From Streptomyces sp. NRRL F-6131 (GTDB taxonomy: Bacteria; Actinomycetota; Actinomycetes; Streptomycetales; Streptomycetaceae), in contig JOHN01000035.1 of the NCBI GenBank assembly GCA_000719695.1, positions 17,635 to 81,634 on the forward strand: a stretch of DNA of 64,000 bases, read 5' to 3'. Within the stretch, counting starts at the first letter, position 1, and each line of letters opens with the position of its first letter. Shown here piece by piece: positions 26,427 to 35,985 of the stretch. Under the pieces are notes generated by a model that saw only the letters and a list, made by a program, of their open reading frames with translations, ran no database searches and had not been told where the DNA came from. Position numbers and translations under genes: made by a program.

Positions 26427-27305
26427 TCAAGCCGGCGGGACGCGGCCGAAGCGCACCGCGCTGTCCTCGTCGAGGTCCTCCAGGAAGCCGGCCAGGGTGT
26501 CGGTGGTCTCGTGCAGGCAGCGGGCGCTGAAGAGCACCGGTTGGTAACCGGAGATGTCGTACCCGGTGGACAGCATCCCTTCGATGTCCAGGGCGCGGAT
26601 CCGGGCGAGGCCCAGACGCCGGAGCTCGCCGTAGGAGGACAGCAGGGCCGCACCGTAGGCCTTGGGCACGCCGCCTTCGTCCAGGACCCCGTACTCCAGG
26701 GTGAACCAGTAGACGTCGCTGATCATCTGCAGGACGTCCGGGTCGTCGAGACGGGAGGCGGCCCGTCCGATCAGGCGGTAGACGTCGGCGAGGACGGGGC
26801 TGGACAGGTGGATCCCGTGGCCGAGGATGTCGTGGATGACGTCGGGTTCGGGGGTGAACAGCGGCACGGCGGGATGGCGGACGAACTGCACGGCGTGGAA
26901 GTAGCCGTCCGCCATCGAGCCGAGGAACCGCTTGTTGGGGACCACACCTCCCGCGAGCGTGAGGTCGAAGCCCGTCAGCCGGCGCAGCCGCGCCCCGACC
27001 TCGGTGTGCTGGGGGATGCGGTCGCCGGGGAGCGGAGCCTGGTCGCGGACGTCGAGGACGGCGCGGCAGGCGTGCTCGCGCTGGGCGCTCCACAGCGCCC
27101 GGTGCACAGTGCGCCAGGTGTGTTCCTCGGCCGCCGTGTAGTCCACCCGCGGTGCGGGATCGCCGACCCGGTGGCCGAGGGCCGGGGCCGCGACGGCCTG
27201 GCGCCGTCGCAGGTAGTGGGGGTCGCTGAGCCCGGGGTGCTCGGCGGCCGGTCCCAGGCGGCCGTCCGGTGCGACGGGCGTGCACCGCGCTGCTGTCTCG
27301 CTCAC
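26427..27305 (-). CDS. Aromatic amino acid hydroxylase (phenylalanine 4-monooxygenase family)
   Basis: About 292 aa from the GTG at 27305; a GTG at 27326 and one at 27380 are alternatives and no start has a strong ribosome site. Iron-site residues are clear: EPDVIHDILGHGIHL provides the two histidines of the facial triad and WFTLEYG the glutamate. The N-terminal HTWRTVHRALWSAQREHACR, the mid-protein LAGGVVPNKRFLGSMADGYF and the pterin-loop regions fit bacterial PhhA-type hydroxylases, which use tetrahydrobiopterin, Fe(II) and O2. No regulatory ACT domain. Substrate may be Phe or Trp; operon context does not decide. Confidence 0.85.
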   Translation of the reverse strand: MSETAARCTPVAPDGRLGPAAEHPGLSDPHYLRRRQAVAAPALGHRVGDPAPRVDYTAAEEHTWRTVHRALWSAQREHACRAVLDVRDQAPLPGDRIPQHTEVGARLRRLTGFDLTLAGGVVPNKRFLGSMADGYFHAVQFVRHPAVPLFTPEPDVIHDILGHGIHLSSPVLADVYRLIGRAASRLDDPDVLQMISDVYWFTLEYGVLDEGGVPKAYGAALLSSYGELRRLGLARIRALDIEGMLSTGYDISGYQPVLFSARCLHETTDTLAGFLEDLDEDSAVRFGRVPPA

Positions 27306-27525
27306 GGAGCGCTTGTGCCCGCTCACGGGGCACTCATGCGGCGGCGGGCCCCTCCGGGAGACGCGCACCGCGGCCGTCACCCGAAGTGTCGGCGGGCCCC
27401 CAGGCTTCAGCCGGCGGCGGCGGAGGACGGCCGCGGGGGAAAACCGGTCGACACACGGGCCCAGGAGGCACTGTGATGGCTTCGACCGCCCGCCGCACGG
27501 AGCGGGCCCACCGGAGGAGTTGCTC

Positions 27526-28425
27526 TTGCCGCCAGCGAGGACCGCGGACCCCCGGCCCGCGATCGATGCGGTGCTGGCCAGGCGTCTGGTCGACAGTCAG
27601 TTCCCCCAGTGGGCCGCGCTGCCTCTCGAACTGCTCGACCCCGCGGGTTCCGACCATATGATCTACCGCCTGGGTGAGGACCTGTCCGTCCGGCTGCCCC
27701 GCCATGCGGGGGCGATCGGGCAGGCCGCGAAGGAGTCCGAGTGGCTTCCCCGGCTCGCCCCGCACCTGCCGTTGGCCGTCCCGGTACCGGTGGGGGTGGG
27801 GGAGCCCGACTTCGGCTATCCGTGGCCGTGGGCGGTGTCCCGCTGGCTGGACGGCCAGGTGGCGACGTCCGAGGCCTTGGCCGACTCGTCCCGGGCTGCC
27901 GTCCGGTTGGCGGAGTTCCTCACCGCCCTTCACGCCTTCGTTCCCGAGGACGTCCCGGTCGGGGACGCGCACCTGGACCTCGCCGGTCGACCACTGGCCG
28001 ACCGGGACCGCGCGACGCGGGCCGCGATCGCTGAGGTCGACGGCGTGTTCGACGCCGCGGCCCTGACCGAGGTGTGGGACGCGGCGCTGGACGCCCCCGC
28101 CTGGGACCGCGCTCCGGTCTGGTTCCACGGCGACTTCCACACCGGCAACCTGCTGACGGTCGACGGCCGCCTCAGCGCGGTCATCGACTTCGGCGGGCTC
28201 GGCATCGGCGACCCGGCCTGCGACCTGACCATCGCCTTCACCCTGATGTCCGCCGGGAGCCGGGCCGCCTTCCGCGCCGCGCTCGGCGTCGACGACGCCA
28301 CCTGGGCCCGGGGTCGCGGCTGGGCGCTGGCCACGGGCCTGAACGCCTACACGTCCTACGCCGCCGTCAACCCCCGGGTCGCCGCGCAGACCACCCGCCA
28401 GATCACCGAGGCACTGGTCGGCTGA
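27526..28425 (+). CDS. Aminoglycoside phosphotransferase-family kinase
   Basis: 299 aa from TTG 27526, chosen because GGAGGAG ends 6 bases upstream. The fold is an APH/choline-kinase-like enzyme: RRLVDSQFPQWAALPLELL at the N-terminus, a substrate-binding W-P-W block (FGYPWPWAVSRWLDG), the catalytic loop WFHGDFHTGNLL (HGDxHxxN) and the metal-binding VIDFGGLGIGDPACDL (DFG-like Asp). ATP-dependent phosphorylation of a small molecule is expected; this subgroup is common in Streptomyces and need not give antibiotic resistance. Divergent from the hydroxylase. Confidence 0.85.
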   Translation: MPPARTADPRPAIDAVLARRLVDSQFPQWAALPLELLDPAGSDHMIYRLGEDLSVRLPRHAGAIGQAAKESEWLPRLAPHLPLAVPVPVGVGEPDFGYPWPWAVSRWLDGQVATSEALADSSRAAVRLAEFLTALHAFVPEDVPVGDAHLDLAGRPLADRDRATRAAIAEVDGVFDAAALTEVWDAALDAPAWDRAPVWFHGDFHTGNLLTVDGRLSAVIDFGGLGIGDPACDLTIAFTLMSAGSRAAFRAALGVDDATWARGRGWALATGLNAYTSYAAVNPRVAAQTTRQITEALVG

Positions 28426-28612
28426 GCGGATCGACTGCCGGACAGGGAGATTTACGTCGTAGGGGAGTGAAGTGCGTCACGTCAATGCCCGGGGAACGCA
28501 CGTGATCGAAGTCGTCCGGCCATCAGTCGAGATCACCTGTCGACTTCACCTGCCGCCGCCGGGCGGGTGGCCCAGGCCGCGTTCGAGATCGGCGGCGTGG
28601 GACGATCGATCG

Positions 28613-29029
28613 GTGACTCGACTCGTCGACCGCGGCCGCTCTCTGGAGGAGCTCGAGCGCGACTGTTGGCCGCCCGCGCCGGCGGATGCGAGCCGCCTTG
28701 CTGCGACGGTGCATGCCCTTCGGCGTCGGCCGATCGGCGAGCTGACTGTCGAGGACATGCGCCTGTTGATCGGGCAGAACCAGGGACTCGCCCATCTCCT
28801 GCCGCTTGCGCTGGAGGTGCTGTGCGACGACCCGATGGCCGAGGGCGACATGTACGAGGGCGATCTGCTGTCCGCCGTTGTGACCAGAAGCCCAGCGGTG
28901 TGGAACGCGTGGCCCGAGCTCGGCCGGGAGCTGGGCGTGATCGTCTCGGGGCTGACCGATCTGCCGCCGTCCTTGGTGCGGGCGACCCGAGGATTCCTGG
29001 CCCGACAGGGGCTCGTCGCGGGCGGGTGA
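28613..29029 (+). CDS. Contact-dependent-inhibition immunity protein-like (orphan)
   Basis: 138 aa, GTG start. The segment RRPIGELTVEDMRLLIGQNQ, then GLAHLLPLALEVLCDDPMAE and GDMYEGDLLSAVVT, is the pattern of a CdiI-type immunity family; members neutralise a toxin delivered by a neighbour. There is no adjacent gene with a secreted toxin, WXG100 or polymorphic-toxin architecture within several kilobases, so it is an orphan or works against foreign toxins. No signal peptide or membrane segment. Assignment is by motif pattern only. Confidence 0.65.
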   Translation: MTRLVDRGRSLEELERDCWPPAPADASRLAATVHALRRRPIGELTVEDMRLLIGQNQGLAHLLPLALEVLCDDPMAEGDMYEGDLLSAVVTRSPAVWNAWPELGRELGVIVSGLTDLPPSLVRATRGFLARQGLVAGG

Positions 29030-29167
29030 GGTGCTGGAGTGCTGTCGCTTGGACGTGCGGTGGACCGCGGGGTGACGGCGGCCGATCCCCCGGACGGCGC
29101 AACCATCACATGATCGACTCGTTGGACCGTCCGCGACGACAGCACGGACGAATCCGGGGAGGGCCCG

Positions 29168-31045
29168 TTGGCAGAACGGACGGTGGACTTGGCGGCTCCC
29201 GCGCCGGGAGCCGCCGCGCGCCCGGTGCTCCAGGCCGAGGCCGCCCTGGTGCGCCACTACCGCAGGCTGGTCCGGCTGGCGTACCTCGCGCTGCCCGCGG
29301 ACCGCGACCGGCACAGCCGCGTCCTCGCCGCGCACACGGCCGTCCAGCGGGCCCTGCCCACCCGCTGGACCCGCCGGACCCGCGGGGCCGACCCGGCGCC
29401 GGCCGACGAGGACCCCGTCTACGCCGCCCTGCGCCTGCGGGTGCTGCGCGAGGTGCTGCGCCCCCGCCCGGCCCGTCGGGTGCTGGCGCCGCGGGTCTGG
29501 GGCCTGCGGCTGTTCACCCCGCACGGCGGCGAGCAGGACACCGCGCTGGAGCACGCGCTCGCGGCGCTCGACGCACCCGCCCGGGCCGCGTTCGCGCTGC
29601 GCGCCGTGGAGGACCTGACCGCCGCGGAGGCCGCCGAGGTCCTGCGGCGCGCCGGGGTCGCGCAGGCCCGGCAGGCGCTCGACGCGGCGGGTGGTGTCGG
29701 CGCGGGGACGGCACCGGACCTGTCCGCCTTCGACCCGTGCGCCGTCCGGGTCCAGCCGACCGACCTGCTGAGTCGCCGCCGGGCACTCACCGCGGCGCTG
29801 CTGGTCGGCGCGCTGGGTCTCACCGCCACCACCGTCGCGCTCGCCGGCACCGGCCCGGCCGCCTCCACCCCCGGGCCGGCGCCCGCTCCGCCCATGGACG
29901 CCGGGGCCGATCCGGCGCGCCTGGTTCGCGCACCCGCGGACCTCTGGCAGCACACCGCGCGAGTTGACTTCACCGCCTGGCCGGCCCGCGGCGACCGCCG
30001 CGAGGACGCCGCACTGCTCGGCCGCGCGCTGACCGCCTGGGAACGCCCCGGCCCGCAGACCCGCGCCGAACCGGGCACGGACGCCGCGCCGCCGGTCGCC
30101 CCGCCACGGCTGCTCTACGCCGGCACGGTGGACGGTGCCGCCGTGGTCCTGCTGTACGACGGGCAGCGGCTGGCCCGCTACACCGACGGACCCGGCGGCG
30201 GCCTCGACCTCGCCCGGGCCGACGACTCGGACGTGACGACGGCCGGAGCGGTGGTGCTGCACCGCGAGGGCACCTCCGTGCGCTACCTGCTGGCCCCCTG
30301 GGTGGAGGGCGCCGAGACCCGCCGGATCGACCGGCCCGACACCCCCGCCCGACCCCTGGACCATCCCGAGGGCCTCACCCCCGCGGCGCCGGGCGGCGTA
30401 CTGACGGACTGCCGGGGAGCCACCGTGCTCCAGCTCCGCTCCTCGCCCGTCATCGCGGAGAAGCACGCCTTCCTGCTGGCCGACCTCGGCGGGCTCGTCC
30501 CCGCCCACCTCACCTACACGCCGCCCCCGGACCGCAACCAGCCGGCACGGGCGCCGCGCGAGGCGACCGGCCCGGACGCGCTGCAGGCCTGGGCCCGGGC
30601 GGGCTGCGCGGCCCCGGACGGCACTCCCGGTGTCAAGCAGCTCAACCTGTGGGCGTTCGCGGTGCAGCCGCTGCCGCAGAACGCGGGCTCGGCGTCCTGG
30701 GTCTGCCTGCGGGCCGACCGTTGGAACGGCGGCGGCAGTGCCGCCACCGCCGTTCTGCTGCCCACCGCGCCGGGGCCGCAGCGCACCGGCGGCGGTCCTG
30801 GCCGGTCGTGCAGCCGGTTCGAGCAGGACACCGTCGGCTGGGCCTGGTGGCGTTCCCCGCAGGGCACCGAGTTCCTGCTGGCGGCGGGCAGCCGACGGGT
30901 CGCCCGACTCACCGTCAAGGGCCCGGACTGGTCCGTCGACCGGCCGGTTCCGGACCACACCCTGGCCGTGGAACGCCCGGCCCGGGCGAACGTCCGGGTG
31001 GAGGGTGTGCTGGACGGCGGCACCCGGATCGGCCCGCAGCCCTGA
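29168..31045 (+). CDS. Sigma-like domain fused to membrane anchor and extracytoplasmic domain
   Basis: 625 aa from TTG 29168 (GGGGAGG upstream; GTG 29183 is an alternative). Residues ~25-175 look like a degenerate ECF sigma factor: a region-2-like helix (LVRHYRRLVRLAYLALPADR) and a region-4-like block (LDAPARAAFALRAVEDLTAA then EAAEVLRRAGV). One membrane segment follows at ~205-226 (TAALLVGALGLTATTVALAG), then a ~400-residue beta-rich exported domain with several cysteines. A one-chain signalling protein is suggested, but DNA binding may be lost. It converges with the ABC permease/ATPase pair, a conserved partnership in Streptomyces. Confidence 0.6.
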   Translation: MAERTVDLAAPAPGAAARPVLQAEAALVRHYRRLVRLAYLALPADRDRHSRVLAAHTAVQRALPTRWTRRTRGADPAPADEDPVYAALRLRVLREVLRPRPARRVLAPRVWGLRLFTPHGGEQDTALEHALAALDAPARAAFALRAVEDLTAAEAAEVLRRAGVAQARQALDAAGGVGAGTAPDLSAFDPCAVRVQPTDLLSRRRALTAALLVGALGLTATTVALAGTGPAASTPGPAPAPPMDAGADPARLVRAPADLWQHTARVDFTAWPARGDRREDAALLGRALTAWERPGPQTRAEPGTDAAPPVAPPRLLYAGTVDGAAVVLLYDGQRLARYTDGPGGGLDLARADDSDVTTAGAVVLHREGTSVRYLLAPWVEGAETRRIDRPDTPARPLDHPEGLTPAAPGGVLTDCRGATVLQLRSSPVIAEKHAFLLADLGGLVPAHLTYTPPPDRNQPARAPREATGPDALQAWARAGCAAPDGTPGVKQLNLWAFAVQPLPQNAGSASWVCLRADRWNGGGSAATAVLLPTAPGPQRTGGGPGRSCSRFEQDTVGWAWWRSPQGTEFLLAAGSRRVARLTVKGPDWSVDRPVPDHTLAVERPARANVRVEGVLDGGTRIGPQP

Positions 31046-31148
31046 CCCGGCCCGACCCGGATGCGTGCGGGCCGGGCCGGGCGGCGCGCCCTGGAGGAGA
31101 GCGGCGCTGCGCCGGAGCGTGCGGATCGACGAGCCGCACGGTGCGGGT

Positions 31149-32918
31149 CTAGGGAGTGCTCTCCCCGGGCCGGGCCCTGCTCATCTTCGCCGCCCTGGCC
31201 CGGGCCCAGCGCAGCAGCAGGGCCGCGACCACCACCGCCATCAGGCAGGCCTTGCCGACCGGCACGAGCGCCCCGCCGCGCAGCGCCGAGGAGAACATCG
31301 GCGTCAGTGCCGCCACACCCACGGCGGGCCCGGCCGCGTACCAGACGGCGAACAGCAGCGGGCCCGTCCCACCGCCGGTGCCCGGGGCCGAGGCCGGGGC
31401 CGGGGAGAACAGCAGGTCCTTGCGCAGCACCCCGCGACAGGCGTTCACCAGCCCCGCAGCGACCAGCGGAGGCGCGGCGGCCGGTGCGAGCCAGGCCGCC
31501 GGGCCCGCGCCCGCCGCCAGCAGCGCCCCGGCGCAGGCCAGCCCCAGCAGGATCCCGGCCAGCGTCGGAACGGCGGCATGACGCAGCATCAGCGCGGCGA
31601 ACGGGTACGGCGACCAGGAGGCCCGCCGGACGTCGTCCGTCTCGATCCGGGCGGGCTCCAGGAACTGCGCGACGGCCAGGTAGCCGAACGTCAGCGCGAC
31701 GGCGGTGGCCAGCCAGGACAGTCCGCCGGTGGCGCCGTGCGCGAGGACGGCGCAGAACAGCGCGGGCACCGCCAGGACCACCGCGCGACCCGGCCGGGCG
31801 GGGGAGCGGAGCAGGGCGAGGGTGTCCCGCCACGGCACCACCAGCCAGGCCCGCCGGGGCGCGGGCAGCCGGATCCGGCGTTGCCGGGCACTGCCGTTGG
31901 CGCTGTTCACCGCCAGCCGCGCGCTGCGCAGCTCGACGGTCCGGAGCGCGGCCAGCACCCCGGCGGCGGTCCGGGCCCGCTCCCGCAGCCGGGCCAGCGG
32001 GACCGTCGAGGCGGCCCGGTCGGCGAACACCAGGGCGGCACCGGTCGACACCAGCAGCAGCGCGGCGGCGACCCAGCCGCCCGCCACGGCGGCCGGGGTC
32101 GGCGCCAGCGCGGCGATCGCGGCCCAGCCCCACGGCCCCGACCACATCTCGACCAGCTCCAGCCAGCGCACCGGGTGGCCGGTGACGGCCAGTACGCTCT
32201 GCCCCGCCAGGGCGACGATCAACAGGGTCAGGTACGGAGTGAGCCGGCGCACCCAGCGGGCCGCGCGGTCGCCGCGCTCCACCACCAGCGCGGCGCAGGT
32301 GGCCAGGAGCGGTACGCAGAGGCCCCCGAGCAGGCACCAGCCGAGCGCGGCCGGCAGGCCGGTCCGGACGGTGAGCCCGAGCGCGACCATGCCGCCGACC
32401 GCCGCCACCAGACCGGGGAACGCGGCCACGGCGCAGGACAGCCAGAACCACGGCCGGAGCACCGGGCGCGGCCGGACGGGGTGGATCAGCAGCCAGTCGG
32501 CCGCCGCCCGGGGCGGCACCACCGGACCCCGCCACAGTCCGTCCCGGACCAGCAGGAGGAAGGTGGCGAGCCCGATCGCGGTGATACCGGCGGGCATCGC
32601 GGCGAGCAGATCGCCGCCGTGGCCGGTGTAGTCGGCGCCCATGGACGCCTGCAGGAACAGGCCGAGGCTGGGCACGGCGCCCCAGACGATCAGGAGGAGC
32701 ACCACGCAGTAGACGGCGAAGCCGATCGCCTTGGCCCGGTTGCGCCGGTGGGGGGCGCGCAGGGTGCGGAGCAGGGCGAGCGTCTCGTCGGTCCAGTCGT
32801 CGTCCTCCGTCCAGTCGTCGGCGGTCGGATCGTCGTCCGTCCAGCCGTCGGCGGTCGGATCGTCCTCCGCCCGGGCGTCGGCGGCGGGATCGGCTTTCGG
32901 GGGAGGGGTGACGGTCAC
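31149..32918 (-). CDS. ABC transporter membrane protein (DUF6297-like)
   Basis: 589 aa, GTG overlapping the ATPase stop (GTGA). An acidic cytoplasmic N-terminus with DDPTADGWTDDD-type repeats (~8-45) is followed by about a dozen hydrophobic segments (for example AIGFAVYCVVLLLIVWG, WCLLGGLCVPLLATCAALVV). The layout suits the permease half of an exporter whose ATPase is encoded just upstream. Substrate unknown; peptides or lipids are common for such pairs. Coupled translation with the ATPase supports one complex. Confidence 0.75.
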   Translation of the reverse strand: MTVTPPPKADPAADARAEDDPTADGWTDDDPTADDWTEDDDWTDETLALLRTLRAPHRRNRAKAIGFAVYCVVLLLIVWGAVPSLGLFLQASMGADYTGHGGDLLAAMPAGITAIGLATFLLLVRDGLWRGPVVPPRAAADWLLIHPVRPRPVLRPWFWLSCAVAAFPGLVAAVGGMVALGLTVRTGLPAALGWCLLGGLCVPLLATCAALVVERGDRAARWVRRLTPYLTLLIVALAGQSVLAVTGHPVRWLELVEMWSGPWGWAAIAALAPTPAAVAGGWVAAALLLVSTGAALVFADRAASTVPLARLRERARTAAGVLAALRTVELRSARLAVNSANGSARQRRIRLPAPRRAWLVVPWRDTLALLRSPARPGRAVVLAVPALFCAVLAHGATGGLSWLATAVALTFGYLAVAQFLEPARIETDDVRRASWSPYPFAALMLRHAAVPTLAGILLGLACAGALLAAGAGPAAWLAPAAAPPLVAAGLVNACRGVLRKDLLFSPAPASAPGTGGGTGPLLFAVWYAAGPAVGVAALTPMFSSALRGGALVPVGKACLMAVVVAALLLRWARARAAKMSRARPGESTP

Positions 32919-33664
32919 CGGGCACCCGCCGAGCCCGCGGCGGCGCGGGCCGCGAGTTCCGGCGCCAGCACCTTGCGGGTGGCGCCCTGCTTGAGGATCC
33001 TGCCGTCCTCCAGAACCACCACGCGGTCGGCCACGTCCAGGGCCAGGTCGGTGTGGTGGGTGACCAGCAGCACCGCGACGCCGTCGGCCAGTTCGGCCTT
33101 CAGCAGGTCGGCGAGGTGCCGGCGCGCGTCCGGGTCGAGTCGCTGCTCGGGCTCGTCCAGCAGCAGGAGGTCGCGCGGGCGCACCAGCGCGCAGGCCAGG
33201 AGCAGGGCCTGCAGCTGTCCGGAGGAGAGCGCGGAGGGCAGCGCGTCGGCCCGTTCCGTGAGCATCCGGTCCTCCAGCACCCGGGAGACCCAGTCGGGCG
33301 CGTCGGCGACCCCGTGCGCGACCGCGACCAGCAGCAGGTGCTCGCGGACGGTCAGGTCGGGGTAGCAGGCGACGGTGTCGCCGACCACCGCGACCCGGGC
33401 CCGGACCCGGGGGTCGTTCTCGTCCATCGGGATGCCGTCGAAGACCACGGTTCCCTTGCTGGGGGTGTCGCGTCCGGCCGCGACCCTGAGCAGGGTCGAC
33501 TTGCCCGACCCGTTGTGTCCGAGCAGCGCCACGCACTCTCCGGCGGCGAGCGAGAGGCTCACGGGGTGGAGCACCTCCCGCTCGCCGTACGAGCGGCTGA
33601 CGCCGGTCAACTGCAGCAGGGGCCGGCGGGCCGCGGTACGTGGTTCGGCTGCGTTCTTGGCCAT
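32915..33664 (-). CDS. ABC transporter ATP-binding protein
   Basis: 249 aa from ATG 33664; the frame stays open upstream to an ATG at 33805 without conserved sequence. All ATPase motifs are present: Walker A LLGHNGSGKSTLL, signature LSSGQLQALLLACAL, Walker B DLLLLDEPEQRLD and the H-loop VLLVTHHTDLALD. It is followed without gap by the permease gene. The promoter region upstream contains an AT-rich patch at ~33,780-33,870. It energises transport by the neighbouring membrane protein. Confidence 0.88.
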   Translation of the reverse strand: MAKNAAEPRTAARRPLLQLTGVSRSYGEREVLHPVSLSLAAGECVALLGHNGSGKSTLLRVAAGRDTPSKGTVVFDGIPMDENDPRVRARVAVVGDTVACYPDLTVREHLLLVAVAHGVADAPDWVSRVLEDRMLTERADALPSALSSGQLQALLLACALVRPRDLLLLDEPEQRLDPDARRHLADLLKAELADGVAVLLVTHHTDLALDVADRVVVLEDGRILKQGATRKVLAPELAARAAAGSAGAR

Positions 33665-34069
33665 GGGGGGAGGGAGCCTCTCGACGGGGTGTTCGGCCAC
33701 AGTACCGATCCGTCGGCGGCCGTCCGGGCGGGGGTGACGGCCGGGACGGGACGGTTCCGGGGTGGTGAGAGTTTCTGAACCGACCTCGTGGGAAATTCCG
33801 AGCATATTGTATGAATGACAAATATCCGGGTCACGGGTCTGGCCATATTTCCCCGCCCGGGAATAACCTCTAGCCCGAGAGTCGCAGTCGTCCGGCGGTG
33901 ACGGATCAAGCCCCGCCCACGGACTCTCCCCGGTAGATCATCCCCATGCCCGCCACCTCGTGGCGGCCCCCCATGCGCTCGGAACGGGCCAGGCCAGGGC
34001 ACACCCGCCCACCGGTCCCTGCCGAGGCATGCCCGATCAACAGCACGGACCAAGAAACAATGAGGCGAC
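33665..34069. other. Divergent intergenic region with AT-rich patch
   Basis: 405 bases between the ABC ATPase (minus) and the methyltransferase operon (plus) without a credible gene. Bases ~33,780-33,870 are unusually AT-rich for the window (aaattccgagcatattgta, acaaatatcc, ggccatatttcc) and probably hold promoters for both directions. No clear operator repeat was found beyond a weak ttgt-N7-acaa. Confidence 0.5.
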
Positions 34070-34813
34070 ATGAGCAGTCAATTCGACGGCCTGGCGCAGA
34101 TGTACGAGGACATGTTCGCCCTGCCGTGGCGGAAGGACCTGGAATCCCCCAGCGTCCTGGCGGCCCTGGGCCGCGTCCGGGGCGCACGCGTGCTGGACAT
34201 CGGGTGCGGTACGGGCCTCTACGCGCGCCTGCTGAAGGCACGGGGGGCCGACCTGGTGGTGGGTCAGGACGTTTCGGAGGGCATGCTCTCCTACGCGCGG
34301 GCCCAGGAGCCCGCGGACCACCGCGCCATCGAGTACGTCCAGACCCTGCCGTCCGGCCTCGAGGGGACCTTCGACGCCGTGCTCGGCGTCTACGTCCTGC
34401 CCTACGCCGAGCAGTACGCGGAACTCGTGGAGCTGTGCGGGCTGGCGGCGCGGGCCCTGAAGCCGGGCGGCAGGTTCGTCACCCTGCCGGTCAACCCCGA
34501 CTACGACGGCAGGCGCGAGTACTACCGGCGTTACGGGCTGCGGCTGTTCGACGCCGAGCCGCGGTTCGACGCCTCGAAGGTGACCCTGGAGCTGGAGTTC
34601 GGCCCCTACCAGGAGACGATCACGGCCCGCTACTGGAGCCGCCGGGCGTTGGAGGAGGCGCTGACCGAGGCGGGCTTCACCGACATCGGCTGGCCCCCGT
34701 TCCAGGTCTCGGAAGAGGGGATGCGTGAGCACGGCGCGAGCTTCTGGGAGCCGTATCTGCGCTCGCCGCACGCCGCGCTGATCACGTGCGTGAAGGGTCC
34801 GTCCGCCCCGTGA
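34070..34813 (+). CDS. SAM-dependent methyltransferase (ToxA-like pattern)
   Basis: 247 aa. Class I methyltransferase: motif I VLDIGCGTGLYARLL, acidic post-I GQDVSEGMLSYARAQ, motif IV FDAVLGVYVLPYA and motif V LKPGGRFVTLPVNP. The opening FDGLAQMYEDMFALPWRKDL and general spacing recall toxoflavin-type N-methyltransferases (ToxA), but no other toxoflavin gene is nearby, so this is only a lead. First gene of a coupled operon; its stop overlaps the next GTG. Confidence 0.8.
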   Translation: MSSQFDGLAQMYEDMFALPWRKDLESPSVLAALGRVRGARVLDIGCGTGLYARLLKARGADLVVGQDVSEGMLSYARAQEPADHRAIEYVQTLPSGLEGTFDAVLGVYVLPYAEQYAELVELCGLAARALKPGGRFVTLPVNPDYDGRREYYRRYGLRLFDAEPRFDASKVTLELEFGPYQETITARYWSRRALEEALTEAGFTDIGWPPFQVSEEGMREHGASFWEPYLRSPHAALITCVKGPSAP

Positions 34814-35985
34814 ACGTGCTCCGCACGCAGACCGCGGGGGCGATCGGCACCCAGGTCCTCCCCGACGCCCACGGCGTCGACCCCGCCGCCTGGGACCGCC
34901 TGGTCGGGGCCGACAACTTCTACGGCAGTCACCGCTGGGTGCGCTCCACCCACCTGGCCTCCGGCGGAGACCCGGTCATCACCGCCTCCGTGGACGGCGT
35001 CCTGCTCGGCGCGCTGCCGACCTGGCCCGGCGAGGGCGGCGACGACGCGATGTTCTCCCTGCCCGGCATCCTGCCCGGCATCGCCGCCGGCCGCGGCGAC
35101 CACCTCTGGCTCGGCACCCGGCGCGCGGTCTACAACGAGCTGGTGTGCGTCCGAGGACCGCGGCGGCGCCCCGTCCTGCGGGCGCTCCTCAACCGGGCGC
35201 TGGACCTCGCCGCCGACCGGGGTGCGGACGGCGTCGTGATGGCCTACCTCGCGGGCGACGACGCCCTGGAGCTGGCGGCGGCCCACCCCCGGGCCCGCGC
35301 GCTGCTGCACTCGGCCGACACGTACCTGCCCGTACCGCCGGGCGGTGCCGGAGAGCTGACGGCCCGTGCCGACCAGCACAGCCGGACCCGGCGCAGGAGC
35401 GAGATGCGTGCCTTCCAGCGCTCCGGAACGGTCATCACGACCGTCCGGCCCACCGAGGACGTCGTCGCCCGCATCGCGTACCTGATCGCCCAGAACCGGG
35501 CCCGCCACGGCAGCTCCGGAGGGCCGCGGGCGGTGCTCGACGCCCTGAACGCCCAGCGCGCCACCGGGCTGCTCGACGACGCCGTGGCGTTCCTGGGCCT
35601 GCGCGGCACCGACCTGGTGGCCGCGACCCTCTGCTACGAGCACGGGGACCGGCTGTACGCCCGCTACTACGGCTACGACTACGCGAGCACCGCTCCCAGG
35701 AACGCGTACTTCCTGCTGACCTACCACGCACCGCTCGACTACGCCGCGGAGTGCGGGTTCCGGCGCTACCGGACGGCGATCTCCGCGTGGGACCTCAAGG
35801 TGCGCCGCGGTGCCCGCCTCACCCCCCTCGCCGCCGTGGTCCTCCCGCTGCACGGCGCCGTCTGCACCCCCGCCCGTCAGCGCGAGCACAACATCACCGC
35901 CGCCGGGCGCTGGCGGGAGCTGGCCCGGACCCACCCCCTGGCCATGGGGCCGGAGTGGGCCTGCTGGGACTCACCGCTGTCCTGA
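34810..35985 (+). CDS. GNAT/FemAB-like acyltransferase
   Basis: 391 aa, GTG overlapping the methyltransferase stop. Two halves resemble tandem GNAT folds as in FemABX/BioF2-like or peptidogalycan-type transferases: NFYGSHRWVRSTHLASGGDP near the start and a C-terminal acetyl-donor-like block AATLCYEHGDRLYARYYGYD then YFLLTYHAPLDYAAECGFRR. Such proteins transfer acyl or aminoacyl groups onto amines. In this operon it could tailor the same small molecule as the methyltransferase. Donor and acceptor cannot be read from sequence. Confidence 0.7.
   Translation: MNVLRTQTAGAIGTQVLPDAHGVDPAAWDRLVGADNFYGSHRWVRSTHLASGGDPVITASVDGVLLGALPTWPGEGGDDAMFSLPGILPGIAAGRGDHLWLGTRRAVYNELVCVRGPRRRPVLRALLNRALDLAADRGADGVVMAYLAGDDALELAAAHPRARALLHSADTYLPVPPGGAGELTARADQHSRTRRRSEMRAFQRSGTVITTVRPTEDVVARIAYLIAQNRARHGSSGGPRAVLDALNAQRATGLLDDAVAFLGLRGTDLVAATLCYEHGDRLYARYYGYDYASTAPRNAYFLLTYHAPLDYAAECGFRRYRTAISAWDLKVRRGARLTPLAAVVLPLHGAVCTPARQREHNITAAGRWRELARTHPLAMGPEWACWDSPLS

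Noticed and set aside
30630..33365. 911-residue open frame on the plus strand
   Set aside because: Antisense to the ABC permease and ATPase, which have full family motifs; composition is Arg/Pro/Gly noise.
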